DNA of 39,348 nt from Mesorhizobium sp. M2D.F.Ca.ET.226.01.1.1 (GTDB taxonomy: Bacteria; Pseudomonadota; Alphaproteobacteria; Rhizobiales; Rhizobiaceae). The position numbers and the translations under genes were made by a program. Below are positions 1 through 8,152 of the stretch, piece after piece. Position 1 is the first letter of the stretch, and every line of letters starts with the position of its first letter. The DNA is taken from NCBI RefSeq assembly GCF_004022705.2, contig NZ_RZOY02000024.1:1-39348 (forward strand), given 5' to 3'. The notes below the pieces were generated by a model that saw nothing but the letters and a program-made list of their open reading frames with translations, ran no database searches and was not told where the DNA came from.

Positions 1-163
1 CACCGCGCCGCAGAGTTGCCGGTCTGGCTGCACAGATACAATTGGCACCGTCCCCACGGGAGCCTAAAGTCCAAAACACCTATCAGTCGCCTCGCTCTAA
101 CCGAGGACAACCTGTTGAGGCTCCACAGCTAGCGATCCCACCAGTTGAGTTGCTCCAAGTCGG

Positions 164-200
164 TGTCTAGCTTTCTACATTCTGTGTCCGACGCTGGACA
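164..200 (+). promoter_or_regulatory. Two NifA upstream activator sites (TGT-N10-ACA)
   Basis: Two perfect TGT-N10-ACA motifs lie at 164-179 (TGTCTAGCTTTCTACA) and 185-200 (TGTCCGACGCTGGACA). Their centres are 21 bp apart, two helical turns, so bound NifA dimers would sit on the same DNA face. The second ends 83 bp before a good -24/-12 element, within the usual range for NifA sites. They should drive the P450 operon. Confidence 0.8.
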
Positions 201-283
201 AGAATGTTGCAATCCCGACCAGCAAGTCAGCGCAGGCGCCACCTGTTGCCCAGCAAACGGCAAGGATTATCGAAAGACGAATT

Positions 284-299
284 CGGCACGGAGCTTGCA
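284..299 (+). promoter_or_regulatory. Sigma-54 (-24/-12) promoter of the P450-nifQ operon
   Basis: CGGCACGGAGCTTGCA matches the sigma-54 consensus TGGCACG-N4-TTGCW at every defined position but the first, with exactly 10 bp between the GG and GC pairs. Transcription would begin near 309-311, practically on the first ATG of the P450 reading frame, which makes that start codon suspect. Confidence 0.8.
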
Positions 300-310
300 C
301 CAACGATTGC

Positions 311-1576
311 ATGCAAATGCCGACAGCATCTCATGAACGGTCTCTCGATTCTGGCGCGGTTAAATCGCGGCCGGTTCCAGATCATGTCCCGCCCGAAATG
401 GTGAGGGACTTCAGCCTGTTTACGTCGCCCGGCATGTTGCCGACCGCTAACGGGGATCCGCATGCAGCGGTTGCTTGCGTTCATGCCGGGCCTCCGATCT
501 TTTATTCAACCAGCAACACGCGCGACGGTCGGGGTACCTGGGTCATCACTCGCGCGAGCGACCAGCGCCGGGTGCTGCAGGACACCGAAACGTTTTCCAG
601 CCATCGCAGCATCTTCGCCTCTGTGCTCGGCGAGAGCTGGCCGATGATCCCGCTTGAGCTCGATCCGCCATTCCACGGTGTTTTTCGCTCACTGCTCAAT
701 CCGCTGCTTTCGCCAAAGCGGGTAATGGCATTGGAGCCGGCTGTCCGGGAACGAGCGATCAAGCTGATCGACAGGATCGCCGCATCAGGCACGAGCTGCG
801 ACATCATGAAGGATTTTGCAGTTCCGTTCGCGGTCAATATCTTCCTTCGCTTTATTGGGCTTTCGGACAACGGACTAGAAACATTTGTCGGCTGGGCTAG
901 AGATCTGCTCCACGGCGATAAGGAGCAACGACCACCCGCAGCCCGGACGATCGTGGCCTTCATCGACGAACTTGCCACCGAGCGCCGCAAGGAGCCGGTC
1001 GATGATTTCATGACCTTCATCGTGAAGGCAAAGGTCGAGGGTCGTCTGCTCAGTGACGAAGAAGTCCGTGGCATCGGCGTGCTTGTGTTCGTCGCGGGAC
1101 TCGACACGGTCTCAGCAGCCATATGCTTCGACTTGGCCCATCTCGCGCGCAACCCCAAAGATCAGGAATTGCTACGAAGCGAACCGGACCGGATTGCCGT
1201 CGCTGCGGAAGAATTGCTGCGCGCCTATTCGACCATTCAGATGATCCGAGTGGCAACGAAGGATGTCGACTTCAAAGGCGCGCCGATCCGCAAGGGAGAC
1301 TATGTTTCCTGTGCCACGATGATTGCCAATCGTGACCCGGCGGAATTCGAATGCCCGAATGAGATCGATCTGGCGCGCGAGGACAACCGGCACGCTGCCT
1401 TTGGCTATGGTCCCCATCGTTGTCTTGGCTCACACCTTGCCCGGCGGGAGATTGTCATTGGCCTGGAGGAGTGGCTGGCGCGCATCCCAGCCTTTCGGAT
1501 CAAGACAGGGACTGAACCTATCACCTTCGGCGGCCATGTGTTCGGGATCGAGAATCTGATCCTGGACTGGTCCTGA
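311..1576 (+). CDS. Cytochrome P450 (probably CYP127 family)
   Basis: Soluble bacterial P450 of 421 residues from the first ATG. The oxygen-binding I-helix motif AGLDT is at residues 262-266, the K-helix ExxR at E301-R304, and the heme loop FGYGPHRC begins at F364 with the heme thiolate Cys371. It presumably hydroxylates or oxidises a small molecule using electrons from the ferredoxin encoded 29 bp downstream. Gene order (P450, ferredoxin, double SDR, luciferase-like enzyme, then rpoN/prxS nearby) resembles the y4v region of Rhizobium NGR234, whose P450 is CYP127A1 as I recall it; this assignment is from memory. Substrate unknown. The start is uncertain: ATGs at 311 and 317 lack a ribosome site and lie at the predicted transcription start, while the next in-frame ATG, at 398, falls just after the family-typical PDHVPPE segment. 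Confidence 0.9.
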   Translation: MQMPTASHERSLDSGAVKSRPVPDHVPPEMVRDFSLFTSPGMLPTANGDPHAAVACVHAGPPIFYSTSNTRDGRGTWVITRASDQRRVLQDTETFSSHRSIFASVLGESWPMIPLELDPPFHGVFRSLLNPLLSPKRVMALEPAVRERAIKLIDRIAASGTSCDIMKDFAVPFAVNIFLRFIGLSDNGLETFVGWARDLLHGDKEQRPPAARTIVAFIDELATERRKEPVDDFMTFIVKAKVEGRLLSDEEVRGIGVLVFVAGLDTVSAAICFDLAHLARNPKDQELLRSEPDRIAVAAEELLRAYSTIQMIRVATKDVDFKGAPIRKGDYVSCATMIANRDPAEFECPNEIDLAREDNRHAAFGYGPHRCLGSHLARREIVIGLEEWLARIPAFRIKTGTEPITFGGHVFGIENLILDWS

Positions 1577-1605
1577 AGTTTCAGCCAACGACATTGGAGT
1601 TCGCT

Positions 1606-2454
1606 ATGCGTGTCGTCGTACATAAAGCCAGATGCCAGGGTCATGCGCGCTGCTGGGCGCGGGCGCCGAGAGTCTTCAAGCTTGATGACGCCGGCTACAT
1701 CTTGCCCGGTGATATTGATGTTGCCGATGGGGAGCAACTGCTTGCCTCAAAAGGGGTACGAGCCTGCCCCGAACAAGCTCTGGAAGTTGACGAGCCCCCC
1801 GCTAACTCAGTTGTAGAGAGAGACACACGCAAAGTGCAGACTGGCATCGGGAAGGATAAAACAATCATACAATTCGCGACAGACCCTGTCGACCACGCGA
1901 AAATTACCGAACTGCGTGACCGAGAGGCGATCCGCAACTGCCTGTATCGGTACTGCCGCGGGATAGACCGCGCCGATGAGGCGGCGCTGCGTAGCGCATA
2001 CTGGCCCGAAGCGTATGACAGGCACGGTCCCTATTGCGGACCGGCAGAGGACTTCATCCAATTTGCTCTCGGTCTGCCGGGGCACCGTAACATCCATCAA
2101 ATCACGAACAGCCTGATCGACTTCATCAGTTCAGCAGAGGCCGCGGTCGAGAGCTATTTCACCGCGCTGCAACGCGGACCGGATACAGACCAAGAAATAC
2201 GTCAGACGCTGCTTTGCGGCCGTTACTGCGATCTGTTTCAGAAGAGGCAGGACGAGTGGCGAATTGCGGAACGGACAGTCGTCTACGATTGGGTTGAGGA
2301 GCAAATCCCGCCAGCGATTCTTGAGGCAGATAGGTTCGGCCGGCGACAGCCGATTGGAGCACAACATCCAGACGATCCCATCTACCAGTTGCTCAAGGGT
2401 CACATCCCCACCGACCAAGATGGCGTCGAGGGTCCCCAACTGGGAGCTGCATAA
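1606..2454 (+). CDS. Ferredoxin fused to a SnoaL-like domain
   Basis: The N-terminal ~70 residues are a small P450-type [3Fe-4S]/[4Fe-4S] ferredoxin with cluster ligands C10, C16 and C54 (the last in ACPEQAL) and no fourth Cys in the C-x5-C spacing, as in ferredoxins that feed bacterial P450s. After a linker, a domain from about residue 98 (DREAIRNCLYRYCRGID) resembles SnoaL/NTF2-like folds found in cyclases, dehydratases and dioxygenase beta subunits. The start is ATG 1606, preceded by GGAG at 1596-1599; the frame is open upstream from a TTG at 1594, but ATG fits the ribosome site better. It lies 29 bp after the P450, so it is its likely redox partner. Fusing an electron carrier to a SnoaL domain is unusual; the second domain could act on the P450 product or be a structural partner. 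Confidence 0.82.
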   Translation: MRVVVHKARCQGHARCWARAPRVFKLDDAGYILPGDIDVADGEQLLASKGVRACPEQALEVDEPPANSVVERDTRKVQTGIGKDKTIIQFATDPVDHAKITELRDREAIRNCLYRYCRGIDRADEAALRSAYWPEAYDRHGPYCGPAEDFIQFALGLPGHRNIHQITNSLIDFISSAEAAVESYFTALQRGPDTDQEIRQTLLCGRYCDLFQKRQDEWRIAERTVVYDWVEEQIPPAILEADRFGRRQPIGAQHPDDPIYQLLKGHIPTDQDGVEGPQLGAA

Positions 2455-2602
2455 GTGGGTAGAAATGGAGGATGAGCGCCCTACGGGAACGACATCTGTG
2501 TGGGGCCGCAACTGGCGGTCACTGCAACGATTTGGCTCGGCCCTTCATTCCGCCCAAGGTTGATGGGCTGAGATCACAAGCGGTCATCGTGGAGAAGCTC
2601 TC

Positions 2603-4204
2603 GTGAAACTGGCAGCACGCACCGTAATCATCACAGGCGCTGCGGGCGGGATCGGCCGTGCCCTGGTCGATATCCTTGCCGCGGACGGAGACACTGTAGT
2701 TGCGGTGGACCTTCCGGGCAGTGGTGTGGTTGAACTGGCTCGGGATCTCGGGTCGCCGCACGTCGGTCTGGAGTGCGATGTGTCGCGAGAGAAGGACATG
2801 CTCTCACTTTTCGGCCAGGTCGAAGCACGGTTCGCGCAAATCGATGTCCTCATCAACAATGCGGCGGTTGGACCCACGATGGATAGGATCATCGACACCG
2901 CTGTCGATACCTTCCGACGCGGCGTGACAGTGAACCTTATTGGGCCATTCGTTATGGCCCGGGAAGCGGCGCGGCGCATGAAGCCGGGCGGTGCGATCGT
3001 CAATGTGGCTTCGATGGCGGGCGTGGTCGGCAATCCCAGGCGCAACGCCTACGCAGCCTCGAAAGCTGGCGTGATCTCGTTGACAAAGTCCCTTGCATGC
3101 GAGTGGGCTATGCGAGGAATCCGCGTCACGGCGGTGGCGCCGGGCTCCGTCCGCACCCCAATGGTCACAGAACTGGCACGCGCTGGCAAAATGGACCTCG
3201 CGGCGATACGCCGCCGCGTGCCGATGGGGCGCTTGGCTCGCCCCGACGAGATCGCCAGGGTCGTGCGTTTTCTGAGCAGCACGCAGGCGCGCTACATCAC
3301 CGGCTCGGTGCTGGCAGTCGACGGAGGCTGGATGTCATTCAACCAGCCGGGGGATGCTCACCCGCCGGTGGATGGTGCGCTCCAAGCCGAGCTCTCCTGT
3401 CCGGCCGAATGCACAGATGCGCGAATCGTGCTCGTCACCGGTGGCGCAAAAAGCATTGGCGCGGCCGTCGCTCGCCGCTTTGCCGCGAACGGCGACACCG
3501 TCGTGATTGCTGATAAAGATGGCACTGCAGCGGCAGAGCTGGCTACATCGCTCCCCGGCAAGCATCTGGCGAAATCGCTGGACGTGGCCGTCGAGAGCGA
3601 TGTGGTGTCGATGTTCGAAGAACTGAGGGGACGCTTCGGGTATATCGATGTTCTGGTCAATAGTGCTGATACCGCCGACAGGATTGTGCCTGCGATCGAG
3701 CAACTGTCGAAACAGCTCGAACACGTCCTGGATGTCAACCTTACCGGCGCCTTCACCTGCGCGCGCGAAGCGATCAAGGCTATGCGCCCGGGCGGCGTGA
3801 TCCTCAATCTCGGGTCGATCGACAGCTTTCTGCCGTTCGCGCCGCGCCATGCCTACGGCGCCTCCAAGGCGGGGATGGATATGCTGACCCGTTGCATGGC
3901 GGCCGAACTCGGGCCGGTCGGAATTCGGACAGCCACCGTCGCTCCTGGCCACATCCGCACGCCCGCACTTGCTCAGTTGGCCAAAGCCGGCCGCATCGAC
4001 CTGACAGCAATCGGACGACGCATCCCCATGGGCAGGATGGGACGGCCAGAAGACGTCGCAGATGCATCGTTCTTCCTTGCTTCGTCTGACGCCTCATACA
4101 TCAACGGCTCGATCCTCTACGTGGACGGCGGCTGGACCTCGTTCGGTGATGCGGGAAACGCCAGCGAACTCTATGACGAATGTTTTGCGGAGGCCGCAGG
4201 TTAA
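2603..4204 (+). CDS. Tandem double-domain short-chain dehydrogenase/reductase
   Basis: 533 residues, about twice the usual SDR length, made of two complete classical SDR domains. Domain 1 (about 1-250) has the Rossmann motif TGAAGGIG from T11, NNA in VLINNAAVG, and catalytic Y150-x3-K154. Domain 2 (about 275-520) has TGGAKSIG from T279 and Y418-x3-K422, but its NNAG motif is degenerate (NSAD). Both should bind NAD(P)H and oxidise or reduce an alcohol/ketone, plausibly the P450 product. The start is GTG 2603 with GGAGAAG a few bases upstream. NGR234 y4vI is a similar double SDR (from memory). A 148-bp gap separates it from the ferredoxin gene; no promoter was found there, so it is probably co-transcribed. 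Confidence 0.9.
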   Translation: MKLAARTVIITGAAGGIGRALVDILAADGDTVVAVDLPGSGVVELARDLGSPHVGLECDVSREKDMLSLFGQVEARFAQIDVLINNAAVGPTMDRIIDTAVDTFRRGVTVNLIGPFVMAREAARRMKPGGAIVNVASMAGVVGNPRRNAYAASKAGVISLTKSLACEWAMRGIRVTAVAPGSVRTPMVTELARAGKMDLAAIRRRVPMGRLARPDEIARVVRFLSSTQARYITGSVLAVDGGWMSFNQPGDAHPPVDGALQAELSCPAECTDARIVLVTGGAKSIGAAVARRFAANGDTVVIADKDGTAAAELATSLPGKHLAKSLDVAVESDVVSMFEELRGRFGYIDVLVNSADTADRIVPAIEQLSKQLEHVLDVNLTGAFTCAREAIKAMRPGGVILNLGSIDSFLPFAPRHAYGASKAGMDMLTRCMAAELGPVGIRTATVAPGHIRTPALAQLAKAGRIDLTAIGRRIPMGRMGRPEDVADASFFLASSDASYINGSILYVDGGWTSFGDAGNASELYDECFAEAAG

Positions 4205-4342
4205 TTGCCAGGCCTTCGCAGGGCGACCGGCCGAGCATTATGAAGCCTCGGCTCCACGACGCACCTGAGGTGCTTGAGATCCAAGCATGTGCATGCCGAG
4301 CACATTCCCGGTCGGCTGACGTGTCTATAACGAGGAGAAATC

Positions 4343-5395
4343 ATGGAATTTGCCACTTTCATTCTGGCCGCCCAGCGTGGCTATCACCAATCCTCAGAAA
4401 GCGTCATCCGCAACTCCATCGAACAGGCCGTCGCTTCGGAGCAGGCTGGGTTCAACACCGCGTGGTTTGCTGAGCACCACTTCAACAATTACAGCCTCAT
4501 ACCATCCCCGCTGATGATGGTGGCGCACTGCGCCGGCTTGACAAGCACGATTCGCCTGGGCACTGCCGTCTGCGTGCTGCCGCTTTACCAACCGCAGCGC
4601 CTGCTGTCCGAGATCGGCTTCGCCGACATCGTTGCGAACGGCCGTCTCGAGCTCGGCGTAGGCTTGGGATACCAGCAGTTCGAGTTCGAACGGTTCGGCG
4701 TGGACATCGATGAGGCGCCGGCCGTCTTTTCGGAATACCTGGACATCATTCTCAAGGGCCTCAACCAAAACGTCTTCGAACACGACGGCCAGTATGAGAA
4801 GATCCCCCCAACAGCGATTTCGGTCCGCACAGTCCAGCAGCCGACGCCGCCTATCTGGATCGCTGGCGGAGCCGCACGGATGGCTCGGGCCTACCGCGAG
4901 GGGCACAATTTTTTTGTCACAGCCTTCCACGACGGCTTAGAGACTTTGACCACACTGCGTGAATCAGTCGAGAGGGCGGCGGCATCCGAGGAAAAGAACG
5001 TCACCGACGTCAAGATATCGCTGCTGCGCTGCTGCTATGCCAGCCACGACGAGTTGGAGATCAACAGCTATCTCGACAATGCCCGCTTCCAGCGCCGGCT
5101 TTCTGAAGCCCTGCATCAGCGCCGCCAACAGAGCCACGATGGCTACCTGCTGCAGGAGACACCGACCCAGCAGGATCTGTCCTTCGAGACCATGCGCAAA
5201 AATTTGCCGATTGGCAGCGTAAATCGCGTGATTGATCGCCTGCTGGAAGAGATCGATATCTTGAAACCGGACCAGATCGCAGTTCAGACTCAATTGGGCG
5301 ACTTCGACCAAAAGACGATGCTGCGCCAGATCGAGCTCTGGGGCGACAAGATCATCCCTGCGGTCAACAAGGCGCTTTGTCATGCCGGAAGCTGA
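4343..5395 (+). CDS. Luciferase-like (LLM) flavin monooxygenase
   Basis: 350-residue member of the bacterial luciferase-like, FMNH2-dependent monooxygenase family. Typical segments are the N-terminal TIM-barrel strand, WFAEHHF near residue 41, the RLELGVGLGYQQFEF block near residue 100 and PPIWIAGG around residue 170. Such enzymes use reduced flavin from a separate reductase; none is encoded here. ATG 4343 follows the strong ribosome site GAGGAGAAA. It is the fourth gene of the P450 operon and its 3' end overlaps nifQ by 14 bp, tying the pathway to nitrogen-fixation control. It resembles NGR234 y4vJ (from memory). Substrate unknown. Confidence 0.88.
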   Translation: MEFATFILAAQRGYHQSSESVIRNSIEQAVASEQAGFNTAWFAEHHFNNYSLIPSPLMMVAHCAGLTSTIRLGTAVCVLPLYQPQRLLSEIGFADIVANGRLELGVGLGYQQFEFERFGVDIDEAPAVFSEYLDIILKGLNQNVFEHDGQYEKIPPTAISVRTVQQPTPPIWIAGGAARMARAYREGHNFFVTAFHDGLETLTTLRESVERAAASEEKNVTDVKISLLRCCYASHDELEINSYLDNARFQRRLSEALHQRRQQSHDGYLLQETPTQQDLSFETMRKNLPIGSVNRVIDRLLEEIDILKPDQIAVQTQLGDFDQKTMLRQIELWGDKIIPAVNKALCHAGS

Positions 5396-6008
5396 AGCCG
5401 GCCGTTACGATGATGGCTGCCTATCCAGCGCGCAATGGCGTGGGTCCGAGCTAGGGAGGAGCTTCGATCAGCATGTGCTGCCCTGCGTACATTCACGTTC
5501 GCTTGAGGAGGTCCAGGCGGGCGAGGTGTTGGCGACGGAGGGGACAGGCCTTTCGTCTGTCGAATTGCGTGATGTCTTGGCCGCAACTTTCCCGTCTACC
5601 TCCAGCAGCGTATTCGCTTTGGAGGAGTTGAGCGAGCCCGAGCCGGAACTGGAAGAGGAGCTGCTACGCCGGCTGCTGCTAGCGCATGCTGCGCCGGCCG
5701 ACCCGGCGAGCGGCCGCTTGGCCAAGATCATCGCCCGGCGTGCGATGCGCACGGACCATCTTTGGCGGGATCTTGGCCTCTCAAATCGCGCTGAGCTCAG
5801 CCGCCTGCTTGCCAGACATTTTCCCGCGCTGGCGGCAGGCAACACAGAAAACATGAAATGGAAAAAGTACTTTTACCGCAAGCTGTGTGAGGCCGAAGGC
5901 TTTTCGTCATGCACTGCACCCAGTTGTCGGGAATGCCAGGACTTCGAAAGCTGCTTCGGCCCGGAGGAAGTTGAGAGTCGCCTCTCGCCGACCAGGAATG
6001 CCGGTTAG
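5382..6008 (+). CDS. nifQ: NifQ, molybdenum delivery for FeMo-cofactor
   Basis: 208 residues ending in the diagnostic NifQ cluster motif C177-x4-C182-x2-C185-x5-C191. In NifQ this Cys-rich tail binds an Fe-S/Mo-Fe-S cluster that donates molybdenum to the NifEN scaffold. The N-terminal part is Glu-rich and poorly conserved, as usual. ATG 5382 lies inside the monooxygenase gene (14-bp overlap), implying translational coupling, so nifQ should be expressed from the NifA/sigma-54 promoter at 284. It converges with rpoN: its TAG (6006-6008) overlaps the rpoN stop (6005-6007 on the other strand). Confidence 0.93.
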   Translation: MPEAEAGRYDDGCLSSAQWRGSELGRSFDQHVLPCVHSRSLEEVQAGEVLATEGTGLSSVELRDVLAATFPSTSSSVFALEELSEPEPELEEELLRRLLLAHAAPADPASGRLAKIIARRAMRTDHLWRDLGLSNRAELSRLLARHFPALAAGNTENMKWKKYFYRKLCEAEGFSSCTAPSCRECQDFESCFGPEEVESRLSPTRNAG

Positions 6009-7438
6009 TCACTTCGCTTGATCGCAGCTGCGGACAAACGCTTATCGCGGCGCCGTAGTATGGAGGAAGGGATGTTCATCGCCTCGCGATATTTGGTGAC
6101 GGTACGGCGAGCGACATTGATGCCGGTCTGCTTGAGCTGAGCAACGATGTCTTCGTCGGAAAGTACCTTGTCGAGCGATTCTTCGGCGATGATTGCCTTG
6201 ATCCGATGGCGGACAGATTTGGCGGAGTGCGCGTCGCCGCCCTCGCAGGATGCGATTGTCGCTGTGAAAAAATACTTCAGCTCGAACACCCCGCGCGGAG
6301 TTAACATGTACCTGTTCGAAGCCACCCGGCTTACCGTCGACTGGTGCATTTTGATCCCGTCAGCGACATTTTTGAGACAGAGAGGCCGCAGATGGGCGAC
6401 GCCGTGTGTAAAAAAGGCATCCTGCTGGCGCACGATTTCGGTCGCAACCTTAAGGATCGTCTTAGCGCGCTGCTCGAGGCAGCTGATCAGCCAGTTCCCT
6501 TTTTCCTGGCAATGGTCGAGAAACGCTTTGCCTTCCGGATTTTGATTGGTCAGCTGCGAGATTTCGGCGACATAGGTGTGGTTGATCAACACTTTGGGCA
6601 GCGTGGCCGGATCAAGCTCCACCCGCCATCCACCTTCGGACTTGGGCATTACCCAGACGTCCGGTACGATGGTTTCCGGCGTCCCGGACTGGAACCGGTC
6701 TCCAGGCTTGGGATCGAGCGCGCGGATTTCGTTCCTCATGTCGAGGAGATCCTCCTCGTCGACTCCGCAACGCTGCTTCAATCCCTGAAAATCCCCCCGT
6801 GCAAGCATCTCGAGATTGGCGACCAAAGCTGCCATAGCCGGGTCGAACCGGTCTTGCTGGCGCAGCTGAATCTCCAGGCATTCGCTGAGAGTTCGCGCAA
6901 AAATCCCCGGCGGATCAAATTGCTGCAAGATTCCGATGACCCGTTCCACATCAGCTTGCCGAACGTTTAACCTCCTGGCCAGATCGAAAAGGTTTACCTG
7001 AAGATAGCCAGTGTCCTCCAGATGGGCGGCGAGCTGTCCGGCAATCAGCCGCTCCTGGGGGGTGAACGGGGTGAGGGCGACCTGGCGGGCGACATGGTCG
7101 TGCAATGTTTCGGTGTGGGCGGTAAACTCCTCGACGGCAGGTCGATCGTTGCCGCTACTGCGTTGCGACTTCCATTGCCCGCGCCCGCCAGACGGCCCGC
7201 CAATGGGCGATTCGCCGATTTCGCTTCTGCTTTGACTGCTCCGCTGATCCACCCCTGACAGCGGCGAATCGTCGTCAAACGGGTCAGGCTTCAAAACGGG
7301 GTTCCTCTCGAGTGCCTGCTGCACGAGCTGATGGAGTTCAGTATGCGTCAATCGCAGCAAGCGAATAGCTTCAATGGCTTGAGGCGATAAGACCATACGT
7401 TGCTTCTGGCGTTGAAGCAGGCTTGCTGAGAGATGCAT
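6005..7438 (-). CDS. rpoN: RNA polymerase sigma-54 factor RpoN (symbiotic copy)
   Basis: 477 residues, full length for sigma-54. The Gln/Leu-rich activator-interacting region I occupies about residues 1-50 (QRQKQRMVLSPQAIEAIRLL), an acidic spacer follows, then the core-binding region, the helix-turn-helix and the RpoN box ARRTVTKYRE at 443-452. That box usually reads ARRTVAKYRE, so position 6 is Thr here. It would serve the -24/-12 promoters in this window. It lies 68 bp behind prxS on the same strand; a prxS-rpoN2 operon is known in Rhizobium etli. Rhizobia often carry a second, housekeeping rpoN elsewhere, which cannot be seen here. Confidence 0.95.
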   Translation of the reverse strand: MHLSASLLQRQKQRMVLSPQAIEAIRLLRLTHTELHQLVQQALERNPVLKPDPFDDDSPLSGVDQRSSQSRSEIGESPIGGPSGGRGQWKSQRSSGNDRPAVEEFTAHTETLHDHVARQVALTPFTPQERLIAGQLAAHLEDTGYLQVNLFDLARRLNVRQADVERVIGILQQFDPPGIFARTLSECLEIQLRQQDRFDPAMAALVANLEMLARGDFQGLKQRCGVDEEDLLDMRNEIRALDPKPGDRFQSGTPETIVPDVWVMPKSEGGWRVELDPATLPKVLINHTYVAEISQLTNQNPEGKAFLDHCQEKGNWLISCLEQRAKTILKVATEIVRQQDAFFTHGVAHLRPLCLKNVADGIKMHQSTVSRVASNRYMLTPRGVFELKYFFTATIASCEGGDAHSAKSVRHRIKAIIAEESLDKVLSDEDIVAQLKQTGINVARRTVTKYREAMNIPSSILRRRDKRLSAAAIKRSD

Positions 7439-7506
7439 GTTGAACCGTAATCTGCCGAGGATGCTCTAGTGTGTGCTTGGGTTGTGTGAGACTTGCCACT
7501 TCTGGG

Positions 7507-8040
7507 TCATGCCGCCGCCTTCAGTTTGTCGAGAACGTTTTGCGGGGATGAAACGCCATAGGGGTCCGTCTCGCAGTTGTCACAGAAGCCTTCCTCCTCG
7601 AACCACTGCTCCACCACGCCATCGTCGATCAGAGCGGCGTATCGCCAGGAGCGCATGCCAAAGCCCAGATTGTCCTTCGCGACCAGCATGCCCATTTTGC
7701 GCGTGAACTCGCCCGACCCGTCTGGGATCAGCTCGATCTTCTGCAGCCCCAAGGACTTTCCCCACGCATTCATGACGAAAGCATCGTTGACCGAGACGCA
7801 GTAGATCGCGTCAATTCGCAGTTCCAGAAATTGATCATAGAGTTTTTCGAAATCGGGCAGTTGGAAGGTCGAGCAGGTCGGGGTGAAGGCGCCAGGCAGC
7901 GAGAACAGGATGACGCGCTTGCCCCCGAAATAATCGTCGGAGGTCTTGTTCTCCCACCGATAAGGATTTGGCCCCCCGATCGACTCATCGCGAACACGCG
8001 TGCGAAAGGTCACGAGAGGAACGTTCTTTCTGTCGGTCAT
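7507..8040 (-). CDS. prxS: Peroxiredoxin PrxS (Prx5 type)
   Basis: 177-residue peroxiredoxin of the Prx5 group. The peroxidatic motif PGAFTPTCS places the catalytic Cys at 56, and a second pair, C-x2-C in FCDNCETDPYG near the C-terminus, could supply the resolving Cys. It reduces hydrogen peroxide and organic peroxides in the cytoplasm, a known protective role in bacteroids. The start is supported by GGGAG about 8 bases upstream. It is first in a two-gene unit with rpoN, as in R. etli prxS-rpoN2. No convincing NifA site was found upstream, but an 18-bp palindrome lies 113 bp before the start. Confidence 0.9.
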   Translation of the reverse strand: MTDRKNVPLVTFRTRVRDESIGGPNPYRWENKTSDDYFGGKRVILFSLPGAFTPTCSTFQLPDFEKLYDQFLELRIDAIYCVSVNDAFVMNAWGKSLGLQKIELIPDGSGEFTRKMGMLVAKDNLGFGMRSWRYAALIDDGVVEQWFEEEGFCDNCETDPYGVSSPQNVLDKLKAAA

Positions 8041-8152
8041 TGATTTGCTCCCAGGCCAAAGTGGTACGGTGCATTTTTCGGTTAAACTGAAGCGGCATCG
8101 ACTTCGGTCGACAGTTCCGGCAGCCTCGCGCCTTGGCGTGGTTGCCTCGGAC

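Noticed and set aside
193..211. Second sigma-54-like element (TGGACAAGAATGTTGCA)
   Set aside because: GG and GC are 11 bp apart, and the sequence overlaps a NifA site; the element at 284 is far better.
311..4204. Gibberellin biosynthesis operon
   Set aside because: P450, ferredoxin and SDR recall it, but there is only one P450, the SDR is double, and no GGPS, CPS or KS gene follows.
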